NCBI RefSeq assembly: GCF_017744555.1
Contig: NZ_JAGIBD010000017.1
Coordinates: 1 to 64,000 of the forward strand
DNA: 64,000 bases
Origin: Cellulomonas sp.
Lineage (GTDB): Bacteria > Actinomycetota > Actinomycetes > Actinomycetales > Cellulomonadaceae
Direction: 5' to 3'
Below, one piece after another: positions 33,482 to 42,741 of this stretch (position 1 is the stretch's first letter; each line of letters starts with the position of its first letter). The position numbers and the translations under genes are program-made. The notes below the pieces were generated by a model. That model saw only the letters and a list, made by a program, of their open reading frames with translations, did no database searches and was not told the origin of the DNA.

Positions 33482-34492
33482 ATGTCACGTCGACTCGCAG
33501 AGGTAGCGCGCAAGGTCGGTGTCTCGGAGGCGACCGTCAGCCGGGTGCTCAACGGCAAGCCGGGGGTGTCGGAGCAGACCCGCGAGGCGGTGCTCACCGC
33601 GCTCGACGTGCTCGGCTACGAGCGACCCACCAAGCTGCGCGGCGAGCGCGCCCGGCTCGTCGGCCTGGTGCTCCCCGAGCTGCAGAACCCGATCTTCCCC
33701 GCGTTCGCCGAGGTCGTCGGGGGAGCGCTCGCCCAGCAGGGGTTCACCCCGGTGCTGTGCACCCAGACGGCCGGCGGCGTGTCCGAGGCCGACTACGTCG
33801 AGCTCCTGCTGGGGCAGCAGGTGTCGGGCATCGTCTTCGCGGGCGGCCACTACGCCCAGCGCGACGCCACGCACGGGCACTACGAGCGGCTGACCGGCCG
33901 CAACCTGCCGGTCGTCCTCATCAACGCGTCGATCGAGGAGCTGCCGTTCCCACGCGTCTCGTGCGACGACCAGGTCGCGATCGAGCAGGCCATCGGCCAC
34001 CTCGCGTCGCTCGGGCACACCCGGCTCGGGATCGTGCTCGGGCCGGTCGACCACGTGCCGTCCGAGCGCAAGCTCGCGGCCGCCAAGGCCTGCGCCGAGC
34101 GGCTCGGCATCGACCTCGGCGGCCACCACGTGGTGCGCTCGGCCTACTCGCTCGAGTCCGGGCAGGCCGCCGCGACGCGCCTGCTCAAGGAAGGGGTCAC
34201 CGGCATCGTCTGCGCGAGCGACCCCCTCGCGCTCGGTGCGATCCGGGCCGCCCGACGGGCCGGTCTGCGCGTGCCCGAGGACGTGTCCGTGGTCGGGTAC
34301 GACGACTCCGCCTTCATGAACTGCACCGAGCCGCCGCTCACGACCGTCCGTCAGCCGATCGAGCCCATGGGCCGGGCGGCGATCGACCTGCTGGTGAGCC
34401 AGATCAACGGTGCGTCCGTGCCGCAGGAGGAGCTCCTGTTCGAGCCCGAGCTCGTCGTCCGGGGCTCGACGGCACCCGCGCCGACCGCCTGA
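33482..34492 (+). CDS. LacI-family repressor, probable MalR/AglR
   Basis: 336 aa. N-terminal helix-turn-helix (RRLAEVARKVGVSEATVSRV, residues 3-22) with the LacI hinge, then the periplasmic-binding-like sensor domain (about 60-330) containing GLVLPELQNPIFPAF and SVVGYDDSAF. It precedes an alpha-glucosidase and a sugar ABC transporter on the same strand, so it most likely represses alpha-glucoside/maltose use and is released by the sugar. The overlapping CTTGCAAG sites before its start are the obvious operator. A hairpin follows its stop. Confidence 0.88.
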   Translation: MSRRLAEVARKVGVSEATVSRVLNGKPGVSEQTREAVLTALDVLGYERPTKLRGERARLVGLVLPELQNPIFPAFAEVVGGALAQQGFTPVLCTQTAGGVSEADYVELLLGQQVSGIVFAGGHYAQRDATHGHYERLTGRNLPVVLINASIEELPFPRVSCDDQVAIEQAIGHLASLGHTRLGIVLGPVDHVPSERKLAAAKACAERLGIDLGGHHVVRSAYSLESGQAAATRLLKEGVTGIVCASDPLALGAIRAARRAGLRVPEDVSVVGYDDSAFMNCTEPPLTTVRQPIEPMGRAAIDLLVSQINGASVPQEELLFEPELVVRGSTAPAPTA

Positions 34493-34497
34493 CCTGC

Positions 34498-34516
34498 CCG
34501 GGAGCTCGTCTCCCGG
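34498..34516 (+). terminator. Hairpin after the LacI-type gene
   Basis: CCGGGAG and CTCCCGG form a seven-base stem with a five-base loop just behind the stop codon. Short but well placed. Confidence 0.5.
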
Positions 34517-34899
34517 ACGCCTCCACGGCCCCGCCGCGACCGTCGGGGCCCACCGGGGCCTACCTTCACGGGCGCCCCCGCGGCGTCGGCCCCTTGAGCT
34601 GCGGGACGCGCATACCGACGTCGCCCGGGGCCGCCGAGGTCGGTGCCGACTGCCGACGTCGGCGACCTCGCGCACCCCTCTCGTCGCCGAGTCCGGGGGA
34701 TGTCGTCGAGTCCGGCGGTTGCAGGTGCGGGTCTCGCCGGGAAGCCACGGACTCGCCGAGAAGCCACGGACTCGGCGGGAAGCCGCGGACCGGGGCGTCT
34801 TGGCCCGCTGCACCGCCGGCGCGACGGTGTGCCCTCGGTCACGCCAGCGCGTGACGTCCTTCGCACCGGTTCGTCCAGTCGCGGGTCACACTTCGATAA
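34517..34899. other. Non-coding stretch with repeats
   Basis: About 380 bases of the 582-base gap between the LacI-type gene and the alpha-glucosidase gene. No convincing gene is present: frames through it lack start signals and family motifs. The left part holds imperfect inverted repeats around 34635-34670; 34684-34789 holds the repeat cluster listed separately; the right part leads into the operon promoter. Confidence 0.6.
34684..34789. repeat. Intergenic repeat cluster with tandem 19-mers
   Basis: Three consecutive 19-base units begin at 34733, 34752 and 34771; they share CTCGCCGGGAAGCCACGGA with one to three changes. Upstream, TCGCCGAGTCCG (34684-34695) and TCGTCGAGTCCG (34703-34714) are near-exact complements of CGGACTCGCCGA (34748-34759) and CGGACTCGGCGG (34767-34778). 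The whole block can fold as two long arms. It resembles a REP-type or other dispersed intergenic element. Confidence 0.75.
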
Positions 34900-34945
34900 C
34901 GCAACTGTCAGATTCTTGCGTGGTTTCAGTCGAGACCTTTAGTGT
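34900..34945 (+). promoter_or_regulatory. Candidate promoter and operator of the alpha-glucoside operon
   Basis: -35 TTGCGT (34916-34921), 18 bases, -10 TAGTGT (34940-34945). CGCAA (34900-34904) and TTGCG (34916-34920) form an inverted repeat over the -35, which loosely echoes the CTTGCAA half-sites of the regulator operator. Confidence 0.45.
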
Positions 34946-35074
34946 CGGGCTCACGCCGACGACACGACGGCGGCCGCGGCCCGACGAGGGGTTGACTGCC
35001 GGACGTGACGAACGACGCAGCAGCGAGCACCGGCCCGACGACGCCGTCGGAGCCCACGAGAGACGAGAGACCGC

Positions 35075-36724
35075 GTGCCCCAGGCCCAGCCCGAGACCGA
35101 CGCCCAGTGGTGGCGCGGTGCGGTGATCTACCAGGTGTACCCGCGCAGCTTCGCCGACGGGAACGGCGACGGCACGGGTGACCTGGCGGGTCTCCGCGCC
35201 CGTCTGCCCTACCTGCGCGACCTGGGCGTCGACGCGATCTGGGTGACCCCGTGGTACGTGTCCCCGCTCGCCGACGGCGGGTACGACGTGGCCGACTACC
35301 GGGCCATCGACCCGGCGTTCGGCACGCTCGAGGAGGCCGAGCAGCTCATCGCCGAGGCGCTCGCGCTGGGCATCCGCACGATCATCGACGTCGTCCCCAA
35401 CCACGTCTCCGACCAGCACGCCTGGTTCCAGGCCGCGCTGGCCGCCGGACCGGGCAGCCCCGAGCGGGAGCGGTTCTGGTTCCACCCCGGCAAGGGCGAG
35501 CACGGCGAGCAGATGCCGACGCAGTGGGTGTCCGACTTCCAGGGCAGCACGTGGACCCGGACGACGAACCCCGACGGCACGCCCGGCGAGTGGTACCTGC
35601 ACCTGTTCGCGCCCCAGCAGCCCGACGTCAACTGGTCGCACCCCGACGTGCGCGCCGAGTTCGAGGACGTGCTGCGGTTCTGGTTCGACCGGGGCGTCGC
35701 GGGCATCCGCATCGACTCGGCCGCGCTGCTCATCAAGGACGGCAGCCTCCCCGAGTACGACGAGACGGACCAGCACCCGCACGCCGACCGTGACGAGATC
35801 CACGACGTCTACCGCGCGTGGCGCAAGGTCGCCGACTCGTACGAGGGCACGCGCGTGCTGGTCGGCGAGGTGTGGCTGCAGGACAAGGCCCGGTTCGCGC
35901 AGTACCTGCGGCCCGACGAGATGCACACTGCCTTCAACTTCGACTTCATGGCCCGGCCGTGGGACGCGAAGCAGCTGCGCGAGTCGATCGACATGACGCT
36001 CGCCGCGCACGGTCCCGTCGGCGCGCCCGCGACCTGGGTGCTGTCCAACCACGACGTGACGCGGCCCGTCACCCGGTACGGCCGCGAGGACTCGTCCTTC
36101 GCGTTCACCGCGAAGCGCTTCGGCACGCCGACGGACCTCGTCGTCGGGGCTCGTCGGGCCCGTGCCGCGGCGCTGCTCACCGCCGCACTGCCCGGTTCGC
36201 TGTACGTCTACCAGGGCGACGAGCTCGGCCTGCCCGAGGTCGAGGACCTGCCGCGCGAGCTCCTGCAGGACCCTATGCATTTCCGGTCGCAGGGGGTGGA
36301 TCCCGGTCGCGACGGCTGCCGGGTGCCGCTGCCCTGGTCCGGGACCGCCGCACCGTACGGGTTCAGCCCGGACGGCGCGACGGGGGAGCCGTGGCTCCCG
36401 CAGCCCGCCGCGTGGGCCGGCCTCACGGTCGAGCACCAGGAGGCGGACCCGCACTCGATGCTGCACCTGTACCGCGCGGCCCTCGGGGTCCGTCGCGCCG
36501 AGCCGTCGCTCGGTGACGGGCCCATGACCTGGGTCGACGCCCCCGAGGGCGTGCTGGCGTTCGCCCGGGGCGACGTCGTGTGCGTCGTCAACCTGGGCGC
36601 GTCTCCCGTCGAGCTGCCGGGACACACCGACGTCCTGCTCACGAGCGACCCGCTCGACGCAGGCCTGCTGCCCCGCGACACCGCCGCGTGGCTGCGCACC
36701 GACCGACCCGTTCCGACCTCGTAA
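35075..36724 (+). CDS. GH13 alpha-glucosidase
   Basis: 549-aa cytosolic glycoside hydrolase, family 13 (oligo-1,6-glucosidase/alpha-glucosidase group). Conserved regions: DVVPNH near 106, GIRIDS with nucleophile Asp near 213, LVGEVW with acid/base Glu near 265, and LSNHD with transition-state Asp near 326. It should release glucose from maltose-like alpha-glucosides brought in by the ABC transporter encoded next. Start is GTG 35075; the sequence before the start is a weak purine-rich ribosome site. Confidence 0.93.
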   Translation: MPQAQPETDAQWWRGAVIYQVYPRSFADGNGDGTGDLAGLRARLPYLRDLGVDAIWVTPWYVSPLADGGYDVADYRAIDPAFGTLEEAEQLIAEALALGIRTIIDVVPNHVSDQHAWFQAALAAGPGSPERERFWFHPGKGEHGEQMPTQWVSDFQGSTWTRTTNPDGTPGEWYLHLFAPQQPDVNWSHPDVRAEFEDVLRFWFDRGVAGIRIDSAALLIKDGSLPEYDETDQHPHADRDEIHDVYRAWRKVADSYEGTRVLVGEVWLQDKARFAQYLRPDEMHTAFNFDFMARPWDAKQLRESIDMTLAAHGPVGAPATWVLSNHDVTRPVTRYGREDSSFAFTAKRFGTPTDLVVGARRARAAALLTAALPGSLYVYQGDELGLPEVEDLPRELLQDPMHFRSQGVDPGRDGCRVPLPWSGTAAPYGFSPDGATGEPWLPQPAAWAGLTVEHQEADPHSMLHLYRAALGVRRAEPSLGDGPMTWVDAPEGVLAFARGDVVCVVNLGASPVELPGHTDVLLTSDPLDAGLLPRDTAAWLRTDRPVPTS

Positions 36725-36822
36725 CCGCACCGACCGCGCCACCCACCCAGCACCACCGACCGAACCCCCGAGCAGTACCAGGCCCGACCCCCCGTCCGGC
36801 CGCAACTCACGAAGGAGTGACG

Positions 36823-38214
36823 ATGAGGTCCTCACGCACCACCGCGCTGGCCATGGCCGGCGTGCTGTCGCTCGGCCTCCTGGCCGCGTGCAGCAGCAAC
36901 GACGACTCGAGCGACTCGTCCAGCGACGCCGCGGGCAAGGTCTCGATCAAGGTCGCGGGGCTGCTCCCGACGGCCGACGACGCCGCGAAGCAGCAGCTCG
37001 CGGACCGCGTCGCGTCGTTCGAGGAGAAGTACCCGGACATCTCGATCGAGACCGAGGACTACGACTGGAAGGCGTCGACGTTCACCGCGCAGCTCGCCGG
37101 TGGCACGCTCCCGAACGTCTTCGAGATCCCGCTGACCGACGGCAAGACGCTCATCGAGAACAACCAGCTCGCGGACATCGACTCGTACGTCCGGGCGCTG
37201 CCGTACGGCGACCAGTTCAACGAGAAGCTCATCGCGAACGGCACGGGCGACGACGGCAAGATCTACGCCGTCCCCGCCAAGTCCATCTACGCGGTCGCGC
37301 TGCACTACAACCGGAACCTGTTCGAGCAGGCCGGCCTCGACCCGAACGACCCGCCGACCACGTGGGACGAGGTCCGCGAGGACGCCAAGAAGATCCACGA
37401 CGCCACCGGCGTCGCGGGCTACGCGATGATGGCGCTCGACAACGCGGGCGGCTGGCAGCTCGCCGCCGGCGCGAACTCGCGCGGCGGCGTCATCGAGACG
37501 TACGACGGCAAGAGCTACACCGCGACGCTCGACGACAAGGCCGTCAAGGAGCACCTGCAGTGGCTCCACGACCTGAAGTGGGAGGACGGCTCGCTCCTCG
37601 ACCGGACCGACCTCGGCTGGGGCGACATCAACACCGAGTTCGCGGCCGGCAACCTCGCGATGTACACGTCGGGCTCGGACGTCTACAACTCGCTCGTCGA
37701 GTCGAACGGCGTGAACAGCGACTGGGGCTACGGCCTCACCGCGATCCCGACGTCGGGCGACGGCGGTGCCCTCACCGGCGGCACGATGGCGGCCGTCACG
37801 AAGGACTCCACCGACGCGCAGAAGGACGCCGCGGTCAAGTGGATCGACTGGTGGTACCTGAGCAAGCTGCAGGACAAGGACCAGGCGGTCGCCGACGCGC
37901 AGTCCCGCGTCGCCGCGAACCCGCCCCAGGCCGTCGGCACCCCGGTGCTGCCGATCTTCTCGCAGGCCAACTACGAGCAGAGCCAGGAGTGGGTCAAGCA
38001 GTACATCAACGTGCCGCTCGAGGACATGAAGGGCTACACGGACGTCATGTTCACGCAGAACCTGGTGCCCGAGGCCTCGGCGTCGGTCCAGGACCTGTAC
38101 GCGCAGCTGTTCCCGGTGGTCCAGGCCGTGATCTCCGACCAGAACGCGGACATCGACCAGCTGCTCGAGGACGCGAACGCGGCCGGCCAGTCGGCCATCG
38201 ACAGCGCCAAGTGA
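36823..38214 (+). CDS. Sugar ABC transporter substrate-binding lipoprotein
   Basis: 463-aa extracellular solute-binding protein, family 1 (MalE-like). Lipoprotein signal with lipobox and Cys23, a Ser/Asp-rich spacer, then the two-lobe fold; aromatic residues such as those in YDWKAST and WYLSKL are typical of the ligand cleft. AAGGAG precedes the ATG with good spacing. Context with a GH13 glucosidase and a LacI regulator points to maltose or related alpha-glucosides. Confidence 0.92.
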   Translation: MRSSRTTALAMAGVLSLGLLAACSSNDDSSDSSSDAAGKVSIKVAGLLPTADDAAKQQLADRVASFEEKYPDISIETEDYDWKASTFTAQLAGGTLPNVFEIPLTDGKTLIENNQLADIDSYVRALPYGDQFNEKLIANGTGDDGKIYAVPAKSIYAVALHYNRNLFEQAGLDPNDPPTTWDEVREDAKKIHDATGVAGYAMMALDNAGGWQLAAGANSRGGVIETYDGKSYTATLDDKAVKEHLQWLHDLKWEDGSLLDRTDLGWGDINTEFAAGNLAMYTSGSDVYNSLVESNGVNSDWGYGLTAIPTSGDGGALTGGTMAAVTKDSTDAQKDAAVKWIDWWYLSKLQDKDQAVADAQSRVAANPPQAVGTPVLPIFSQANYEQSQEWVKQYINVPLEDMKGYTDVMFTQNLVPEASASVQDLYAQLFPVVQAVISDQNADIDQLLEDANAAGQSAIDSAK

Positions 38215-38242
38215 GCCAGCCCGGCTGACTCCAGCGCGGTGG

Positions 38243-38273
38243 CGCCGGACGGGGACGACCTCCCCGTCCGGCG
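38243..38273 (+). terminator. Intercistronic hairpin between binding protein and permease genes
   Basis: A perfect 12-bp stem (38243-38254 with 38262-38273) with a seven-base loop. It lies between the binding-protein stop and the first permease, a usual place for partial termination or 3'-end protection that gives more binding protein than permease. Confidence 0.7.
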
Positions 38274-38316
38274 TCGCCGCAGCCGCTCCGCCCGACCGAC
38301 CGACAGAAAGCGCGCC

Positions 38317-39285
38317 ATGACCACGGACGACGTCGTCCTCGCCGACCGCCACCGCGCGGGCACGGCGACGACACCCACCCGCGGGACCCCCCGAGGGACA
38401 CCCGCCACCTGGGCCCGGCGGGGCGGCCTGACCGCCCTCGTCTTCGGCCTGCCGATCCTGCTCGTCTTCGGCATCTTCTCGTGGTGGCCGATCATCTCCG
38501 CGGTCGTCATGAGCTTCCAGAAGACGAACATGACCGACGCCGCGGTCTGGGTCGGCTGGGACAACTTCGCGGCGATCTTCACCGACCCGTTGCTGCCCAA
38601 GGTCATCCGCAACACCGCGTGGTTCGCGCTGCTCGCGCTCGTGTTCGGCTACCCGGTGCCGCTCGTCGGGGCGGTGCTCATGAGCGAGCTGCGCCGCCGC
38701 AAGGGCCTGTACTCGGTGCTCGCGTACCTGCCGGTCGTGGTGCCGCCCGTCGTCGCGGTGCTGCTGTGGAAGTTCTTCTACGACCCGCGGCCGCAGGGCG
38801 TGTTCAACACGATCCTCGGGTGGGTGGGCCTCGGCCCGTACAGCTGGCTCAACGACCAGGCGATGGCGATGCCGTCGCTCGTCCTCGAGGCCACGTGGGC
38901 CGCCGCCGGAGGCACGGTCATCATCTACCTCGCCGCGCTCCTCACGGTGCCGCCCGAGCTGTACGACGCCGCCGAGGTCGACGGTGCCTCCGTCTGGCGC
39001 AAGGTGTGGCACGTGACGATGCCGCACCTGCGCGGCGTGCTGCTCATCACCCTGATCCTGCAGATCATCGGCACGGCCCAGGTGTTCCTCGAACCGTTCC
39101 TGTTCACCAACGGCGGCCCGAACCACGCGACCCTCACCGTGATGCTGTGGGTGTACCAGCTCGCGTTCACGTCGATCGGCAACCACTTCGGCGAGGCCAC
39201 GGCCCTGAGCCTGCTGCTCGCCGTGTTCCTCGCGGTCCTGTCGCTCGCGTACTTCCACCTGACCCGGAGCTGGAGCGAATCGTGA
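38317..39285 (+). CDS. Sugar ABC transporter permease (MalF-type)
   Basis: 322 aa, six helices after a 35-residue hydrophilic N-terminus. The EAA coupling loop is YDAAEVDGASVWRKVWHVTM near 215. It pairs with the next permease to form the channel; no ATPase gene is in the operon, so a shared MsiK-like ATPase encoded elsewhere is expected, as in other actinobacteria. It overlaps the next gene by four bases. Confidence 0.92.
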   Translation: MTTDDVVLADRHRAGTATTPTRGTPRGTPATWARRGGLTALVFGLPILLVFGIFSWWPIISAVVMSFQKTNMTDAAVWVGWDNFAAIFTDPLLPKVIRNTAWFALLALVFGYPVPLVGAVLMSELRRRKGLYSVLAYLPVVVPPVVAVLLWKFFYDPRPQGVFNTILGWVGLGPYSWLNDQAMAMPSLVLEATWAAAGGTVIIYLAALLTVPPELYDAAEVDGASVWRKVWHVTMPHLRGVLLITLILQIIGTAQVFLEPFLFTNGGPNHATLTVMLWVYQLAFTSIGNHFGEATALSLLLAVFLAVLSLAYFHLTRSWSES

Positions 39286-40256
39286 CCACCACCGACACCG
39301 GCACGAAGCTGCAGCGGACGAAGATCGCGGTCATCGACCCCGTCGCCGCGCCCAGGCCGCCCCGCCGGCGGCGCAACGACGAACCCGTCGACCGCGGCGC
39401 CCTGTCCACCGCCGACTGGCACCGGCCGACCGTCAAGCACACGTGGCGCACGATGCACTTTCTGCTGCTCGTGCTGCTCGTGGTGTGGTGCCTCGGCCCG
39501 CTGCTGCTGCTCGGCAAGTTCGCGTTCACGCCGACGCAGGACATCCAGAGCGCGCCGCTCGCGTTCTTCCCGAACGGCGCCACCTGGCACAACATCGACA
39601 TGGCGTGGAACAGGTACCACATCGGCCACTTCTTCATGAACACCGTGTGGGTCGCGCTGGGCTCGTGGTTCGTGCAGATCCTCGTCGCGACGACGGGCGG
39701 GTTCGTGCTGTCGGTGCTGCGGCCGCGCTGGGCGAAGGTGCTCAACTGGGCGGTGCTGACCACGCTGTTCGTGCCCGCGGTCGTGCTGCTCGTGCCGCTG
39801 TACAAGATCGTCGTCGACCCGCCCGTCGGCGAGAGCCTCGTGAACAACTTCTTCGCCGTGTGGCTGCCGGCCGGGGCGAGCGCGTTCAACGTGGTGCTCG
39901 TCGCGCGGTTCTTCGCGGGCCTGCCCCGGGAGATCTTCGAGGCGGCGCGCATGGACGGTGCCGGGCCCTTCCGGCTGTTCTGGAACATCGTGCTGCCGAT
40001 GAGCAAGCCGATCATCGGGGTCGTGTCGGTGTTCGCGGTGATCGCGTCGTGGAAGGACTTCCTCTGGCCGTTCCTGGTGCTCAAGGACCAGTCGGTCATG
40101 CCGCTGTCGGTCTACCTGCAGTCCATGGCGAACGTGGACAAGGGGACGCTCATGGCGGCGCTCGCGATCTCGACGCTCATCCCGATCGTGATGTTCCTGG
40201 TGTTCCAGCGGATGTTCCTCAGCGGCGCGGGTCTCGGCGGCGCCGTCAAGGGCTGA
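39282..40256 (+). CDS. Sugar ABC transporter permease (MalG-type)
   Basis: 324 aa. A long charged N-terminus (to about residue 57) precedes six helices; the EAA loop is FEAARMDGAGPFRLFWNIVL near 223. The GTG start overlaps the previous permease as GTGA. Last gene of the alpha-glucoside operon, followed by a terminator with a T-run. Confidence 0.92.
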   Translation: MTTTDTGTKLQRTKIAVIDPVAAPRPPRRRRNDEPVDRGALSTADWHRPTVKHTWRTMHFLLLVLLVVWCLGPLLLLGKFAFTPTQDIQSAPLAFFPNGATWHNIDMAWNRYHIGHFFMNTVWVALGSWFVQILVATTGGFVLSVLRPRWAKVLNWAVLTTLFVPAVVLLVPLYKIVVDPPVGESLVNNFFAVWLPAGASAFNVVLVARFFAGLPREIFEAARMDGAGPFRLFWNIVLPMSKPIIGVVSVFAVIASWKDFLWPFLVLKDQSVMPLSVYLQSMANVDKGTLMAALAISTLIPIVMFLVFQRMFLSGAGLGGAVKG

Positions 40257-40262
40257 CCGCCC

Positions 40263-40307
40263 CGGCGTGCACCCGTCCGGACCGGGCGGGTGCACGCCGC
40301 TGTTTTC
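40263..40307 (+). terminator. Rho-independent terminator of the alpha-glucoside operon
   Basis: A 13-bp perfect stem (40263-40275 with 40287-40299), an 11-base loop and a following CTGTTTT tract. One of the few hairpins here with a T-run. Confidence 0.88.
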
Positions 40308-40333
40308 CTGACGGCTTGTCGCATCAAGATCAC

Positions 40334-40347
40334 GTGCCGATCGGCAC
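40334..40347. promoter_or_regulatory. Palindrome upstream of hemH
   Basis: GTGCCGATCGGCAC is a perfect 14-base palindrome 44 bases before the hemH start. Candidate operator of unknown regulator; it is not a DtxR/IdeR-type iron box. Confidence 0.45.
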
Positions 40348-40390
40348 CCTCCGGGCCGGCCGCCGCGCGGTCCGGTGCGATGATCGATCG

Positions 40391-41566
40391 GTGGCCCCCA
40401 ACACGTCGCTGAGCCCCCGCACGCCCGCCGAGCAGACCGTCGGCACAGCCCCGTACGACGCGCTGCTGCTCTTCTCGTTCGGAGGGCCGAACGGCCCCGA
40501 GGACGTGCTGCCGTTCCTGCGCAACGTCACGGCCGGCAAGGGCATCCCGGACGAGCGGCTCGCCGAGGTCGCCGAGCACTACCACCACTTCGGCGGCGCG
40601 AGCCCGATCAACGGCCAGAACCTCGCGCTCCAGAAGGCGCTCGCCGCCGAGCTCGAGCGGCGCGGCCTCGACCTGCCGGTCGTGTGGGGCAACCGCAACT
40701 GGGAGCCGTACACGCGCGACGCGCTCGCGGCCGCGCACGCCGACGGCGCCCGCCGCGTGGTCGCGCTCGTGACCAGCGCCTACGCGTCGTACTCGGGCTG
40801 CCGGCAGTACCGCGAGAACCTCTGGACGGCGCTCGATGAGCTCGGCGCCGAGGTGGGCCTGCCCCAGGGCGAGCACCCGCTGGTCGTCGACAAGGTCCGC
40901 ACGTACTTCAACCACCCGGGCTTCGTCGAGGCGAACATCGACGCCGTCACGGAGGCCTACGAGAAGCTCGGTGCGGACGGCCGCCTCGTCTTCGTCACGC
41001 ACTCCATCCCGGACACGATGGAGGCCGCGTCGGGCGTCGCCGGTCCGACGTACAGCGAGCAGCACCTCGACGTCGCCGCGACCGTCGCCGCCGCGGTGGG
41101 GGAGCGGCTCGGGCGGACGCTCGAGTGGGACCTCGCGTACTGCTCGCGCTCCGGTCCGCCGAGCCAGCCGTGGCTCGAGCCTGACGTGAACGACCACCTG
41201 CGGGCGCTCGCCGCAGCCGGCACCACGGCCGTGGTCATCGCGCCGATCGGGTTCATCTCCGACCACATGGAGGTCGCGTTCGACCTCGACACCGAGGCGC
41301 TCGAGACGGCCGCCGAGCTGGGCCTGACGGCGGTCCGCGCGGACACCGTGGGCACGCGGGACGCGTTCGTGCGCGGCCTCGTCGACCTGGTGCTGGAGCG
41401 CGCAGCGCGCGCACGCGCTGTCGAGGCCGGCGAGCCCGCACCCGCACCCGCCGTGGTCGGCGGCCTGCCCGCCCGGGCCGACGTGTGCGCGCCCGGCTGC
41501 TGCCGCATGCGCGACGGCGTCGACTCCGGCCGGCTCGCCGCCTGCTCCGTCGACCCCCGGTCCTGA
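40391..41566 (+). CDS. hemH: Ferrochelatase, probable coproporphyrin ferrochelatase
   Basis: 391 aa. Motifs: LLFSFGGPNGPEDVLPFL at the N-terminus, FVTHSIPDTM with the catalytic His, and IAPIGFISDHMEVAFDLD with the active-site Glu. A C-terminal cysteine cluster (CAPGCCRM) plus an internal Cys in YSGCRQY match the [2Fe-2S] ligands of actinobacterial enzymes. With chdC next to it, the organism should use the coproporphyrin-dependent heme pathway, in which this enzyme inserts Fe2+ into coproporphyrin III. GATGAT six bases before GTG suggests a leaderless start. Confidence 0.93.
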   Translation: MAPNTSLSPRTPAEQTVGTAPYDALLLFSFGGPNGPEDVLPFLRNVTAGKGIPDERLAEVAEHYHHFGGASPINGQNLALQKALAAELERRGLDLPVVWGNRNWEPYTRDALAAAHADGARRVVALVTSAYASYSGCRQYRENLWTALDELGAEVGLPQGEHPLVVDKVRTYFNHPGFVEANIDAVTEAYEKLGADGRLVFVTHSIPDTMEAASGVAGPTYSEQHLDVAATVAAAVGERLGRTLEWDLAYCSRSGPPSQPWLEPDVNDHLRALAAAGTTAVVIAPIGFISDHMEVAFDLDTEALETAAELGLTAVRADTVGTRDAFVRGLVDLVLERAARARAVEAGEPAPAPAVVGGLPARADVCAPGCCRMRDGVDSGRLAACSVDPRS

Positions 41567-41608
41567 CCCCCGCGTCCTGACCCACCCGCGCACCCGAGAG
41601 GACGACCC

Positions 41609-42310
41609 GTGAGCCACCCCGCCCCCGACGCCGAGGCGCTCAACAGCACGATCCGCTACACCATGTGGTCCGTGTTCGCCCTCGAGGAGGTGCTCCCGGA
41701 GGACGACGACGAGCGCGCCACCCTCATCGCGGCCGCGCAGCAGGCGGTCGGTGCCGACGGCCTCGTGGTCCGCGGCTGGTACGACGTCGCGGGTCTGCGC
41801 GCCGACGCCGACCTCATGGTCTGGTGGCACGCCGAGACCGTCGAGGAGGTGCAGGGCGCCTACCAGCGGCTGCGCGCGAGCGACCTCGGCCGGCACCTGC
41901 TGCCCGTGTGGTCCGTCGTCGGGCTGCACCGTGCCGCCGAGTTCAACCGCGCGCACGTCCCCGCGTTCCTCGCGGGCGAGCCGGCCGGCGACTACCTGTG
42001 CGTGTACCCGTTCGTCCGGTCGTACGACTGGTACGTGCTGGACGGCGACGACCGCCGCCGGATGCTCGTCGAGCACGGCGAGGCCGCTCGGGACTACAAG
42101 GACGTGCGCGCCAACACGGTGTCCGCGTTCGCGCTGGGCGACTACGAGTGGATCCTCGCGTTCGAGGCCCCCGAGCTGCACCGCATCGTCGACCTCATGC
42201 GCGACCTGCGGAACACGCAGGCGCGTCTGCACGTGCGCGAGGAGGTCCCGTTCTACACGGGTCCGCGCACGACGCTCGAGGCCTGGGCGGACCGCCAGCC
42301 GCGCGGCTGA
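41609..42310 (+). CDS. chdC: Coproheme decarboxylase ChdC (HemQ)
   Basis: 233 aa of the chlorite-dismutase-like family. It turns coproheme into heme b with peroxide. The radical-forming Tyr is in [14 protein letters not shown] (near residue 145), the proximal His in [12 protein letters not shown], and a substrate-contact segment is [13 protein letters not shown]. It follows hemH by 42 bases with its own GAGAGGA ribosome site; the two encode consecutive steps of the pathway. Confidence 0.95.
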   Translation: MSHPAPDAEALNSTIRYTMWSVFALEEVLPEDDDERATLIAAAQQAVGADGLVVRGWYDVAGLRADADLMVWWHAETVEEVQGAYQRLRASDLGRHLLPVWSVVGLHRAAEFNRAHVPAFLAGEPAGDYLCVYPFVRSYDWYVLDGDDRRRMLVEHGEAARDYKDVRANTVSAFALGDYEWILAFEAPELHRIVDLMRDLRNTQARLHVREEVPFYTGPRTTLEAWADRQPRG

Positions 42311-42375
42311 CCGCCCGGCGCGATCCGCCGCGTGGGACCCGCCCACGACGGCCGTGCCGGTGCCATCATCGGCAG

Positions 42376-42732
42376 ATGGTCGACGTGGACGGGACATGGC
42401 GGTTCACCGCGCTCACCGGTGCGGACGTCTCGGCCCTGGGGCAGCACGTCCCCTGGCTGACGTTCGACGGCGACGGGCAGGTCTACGGGATGGCAGGCGT
42501 CAACCGGGTGCGCGGCACCTGGACGGCGCAGGACGACACGATCACCTTCGGGCCGGTCGTGTCGACGCTCATGGCCGGGCCGCCCGAGGCGACCGACGCC
42601 GAGCGTGCGGTGCTCGCGCTGCTCGGGTCGACGCTCACGGTGCGCGCCCCGGACGCCGACCGACGGCAGGTGACCTCGCCGGACGGCGGGACCGCCGAGC
42701 TCGTCCGCGACGAGAGCGCCGGCCGGGTCTGA
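42376..42732 (+). CDS. META-domain (HslJ-like) small protein
   Basis: 118 aa. The single domain follows the META/HslJ pattern: a first strand GTWRFTALTG, then VYGMAGVNRVRGTW where classical members have 'GxxGCNR', then TITFGPVVSTLMAGPPEA. No signal peptide is seen, so it seems cytosolic, unlike the lipoprotein members. CATCAT precedes the ATG by six bases. Function unknown. Confidence 0.8.
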   Translation: MVDVDGTWRFTALTGADVSALGQHVPWLTFDGDGQVYGMAGVNRVRGTWTAQDDTITFGPVVSTLMAGPPEATDAERAVLALLGSTLTVRAPDADRRQVTSPDGGTAELVRDESAGRV

Positions 42733-42741
42733 CGCGCGCGC

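Noticed and set aside
34517-34899. Short protein genes in the gap before the alpha-glucosidase gene
   Set aside because: Open frames here pass through the repeat block, have no start signals and no recognisable family; they are best explained by GC bias.
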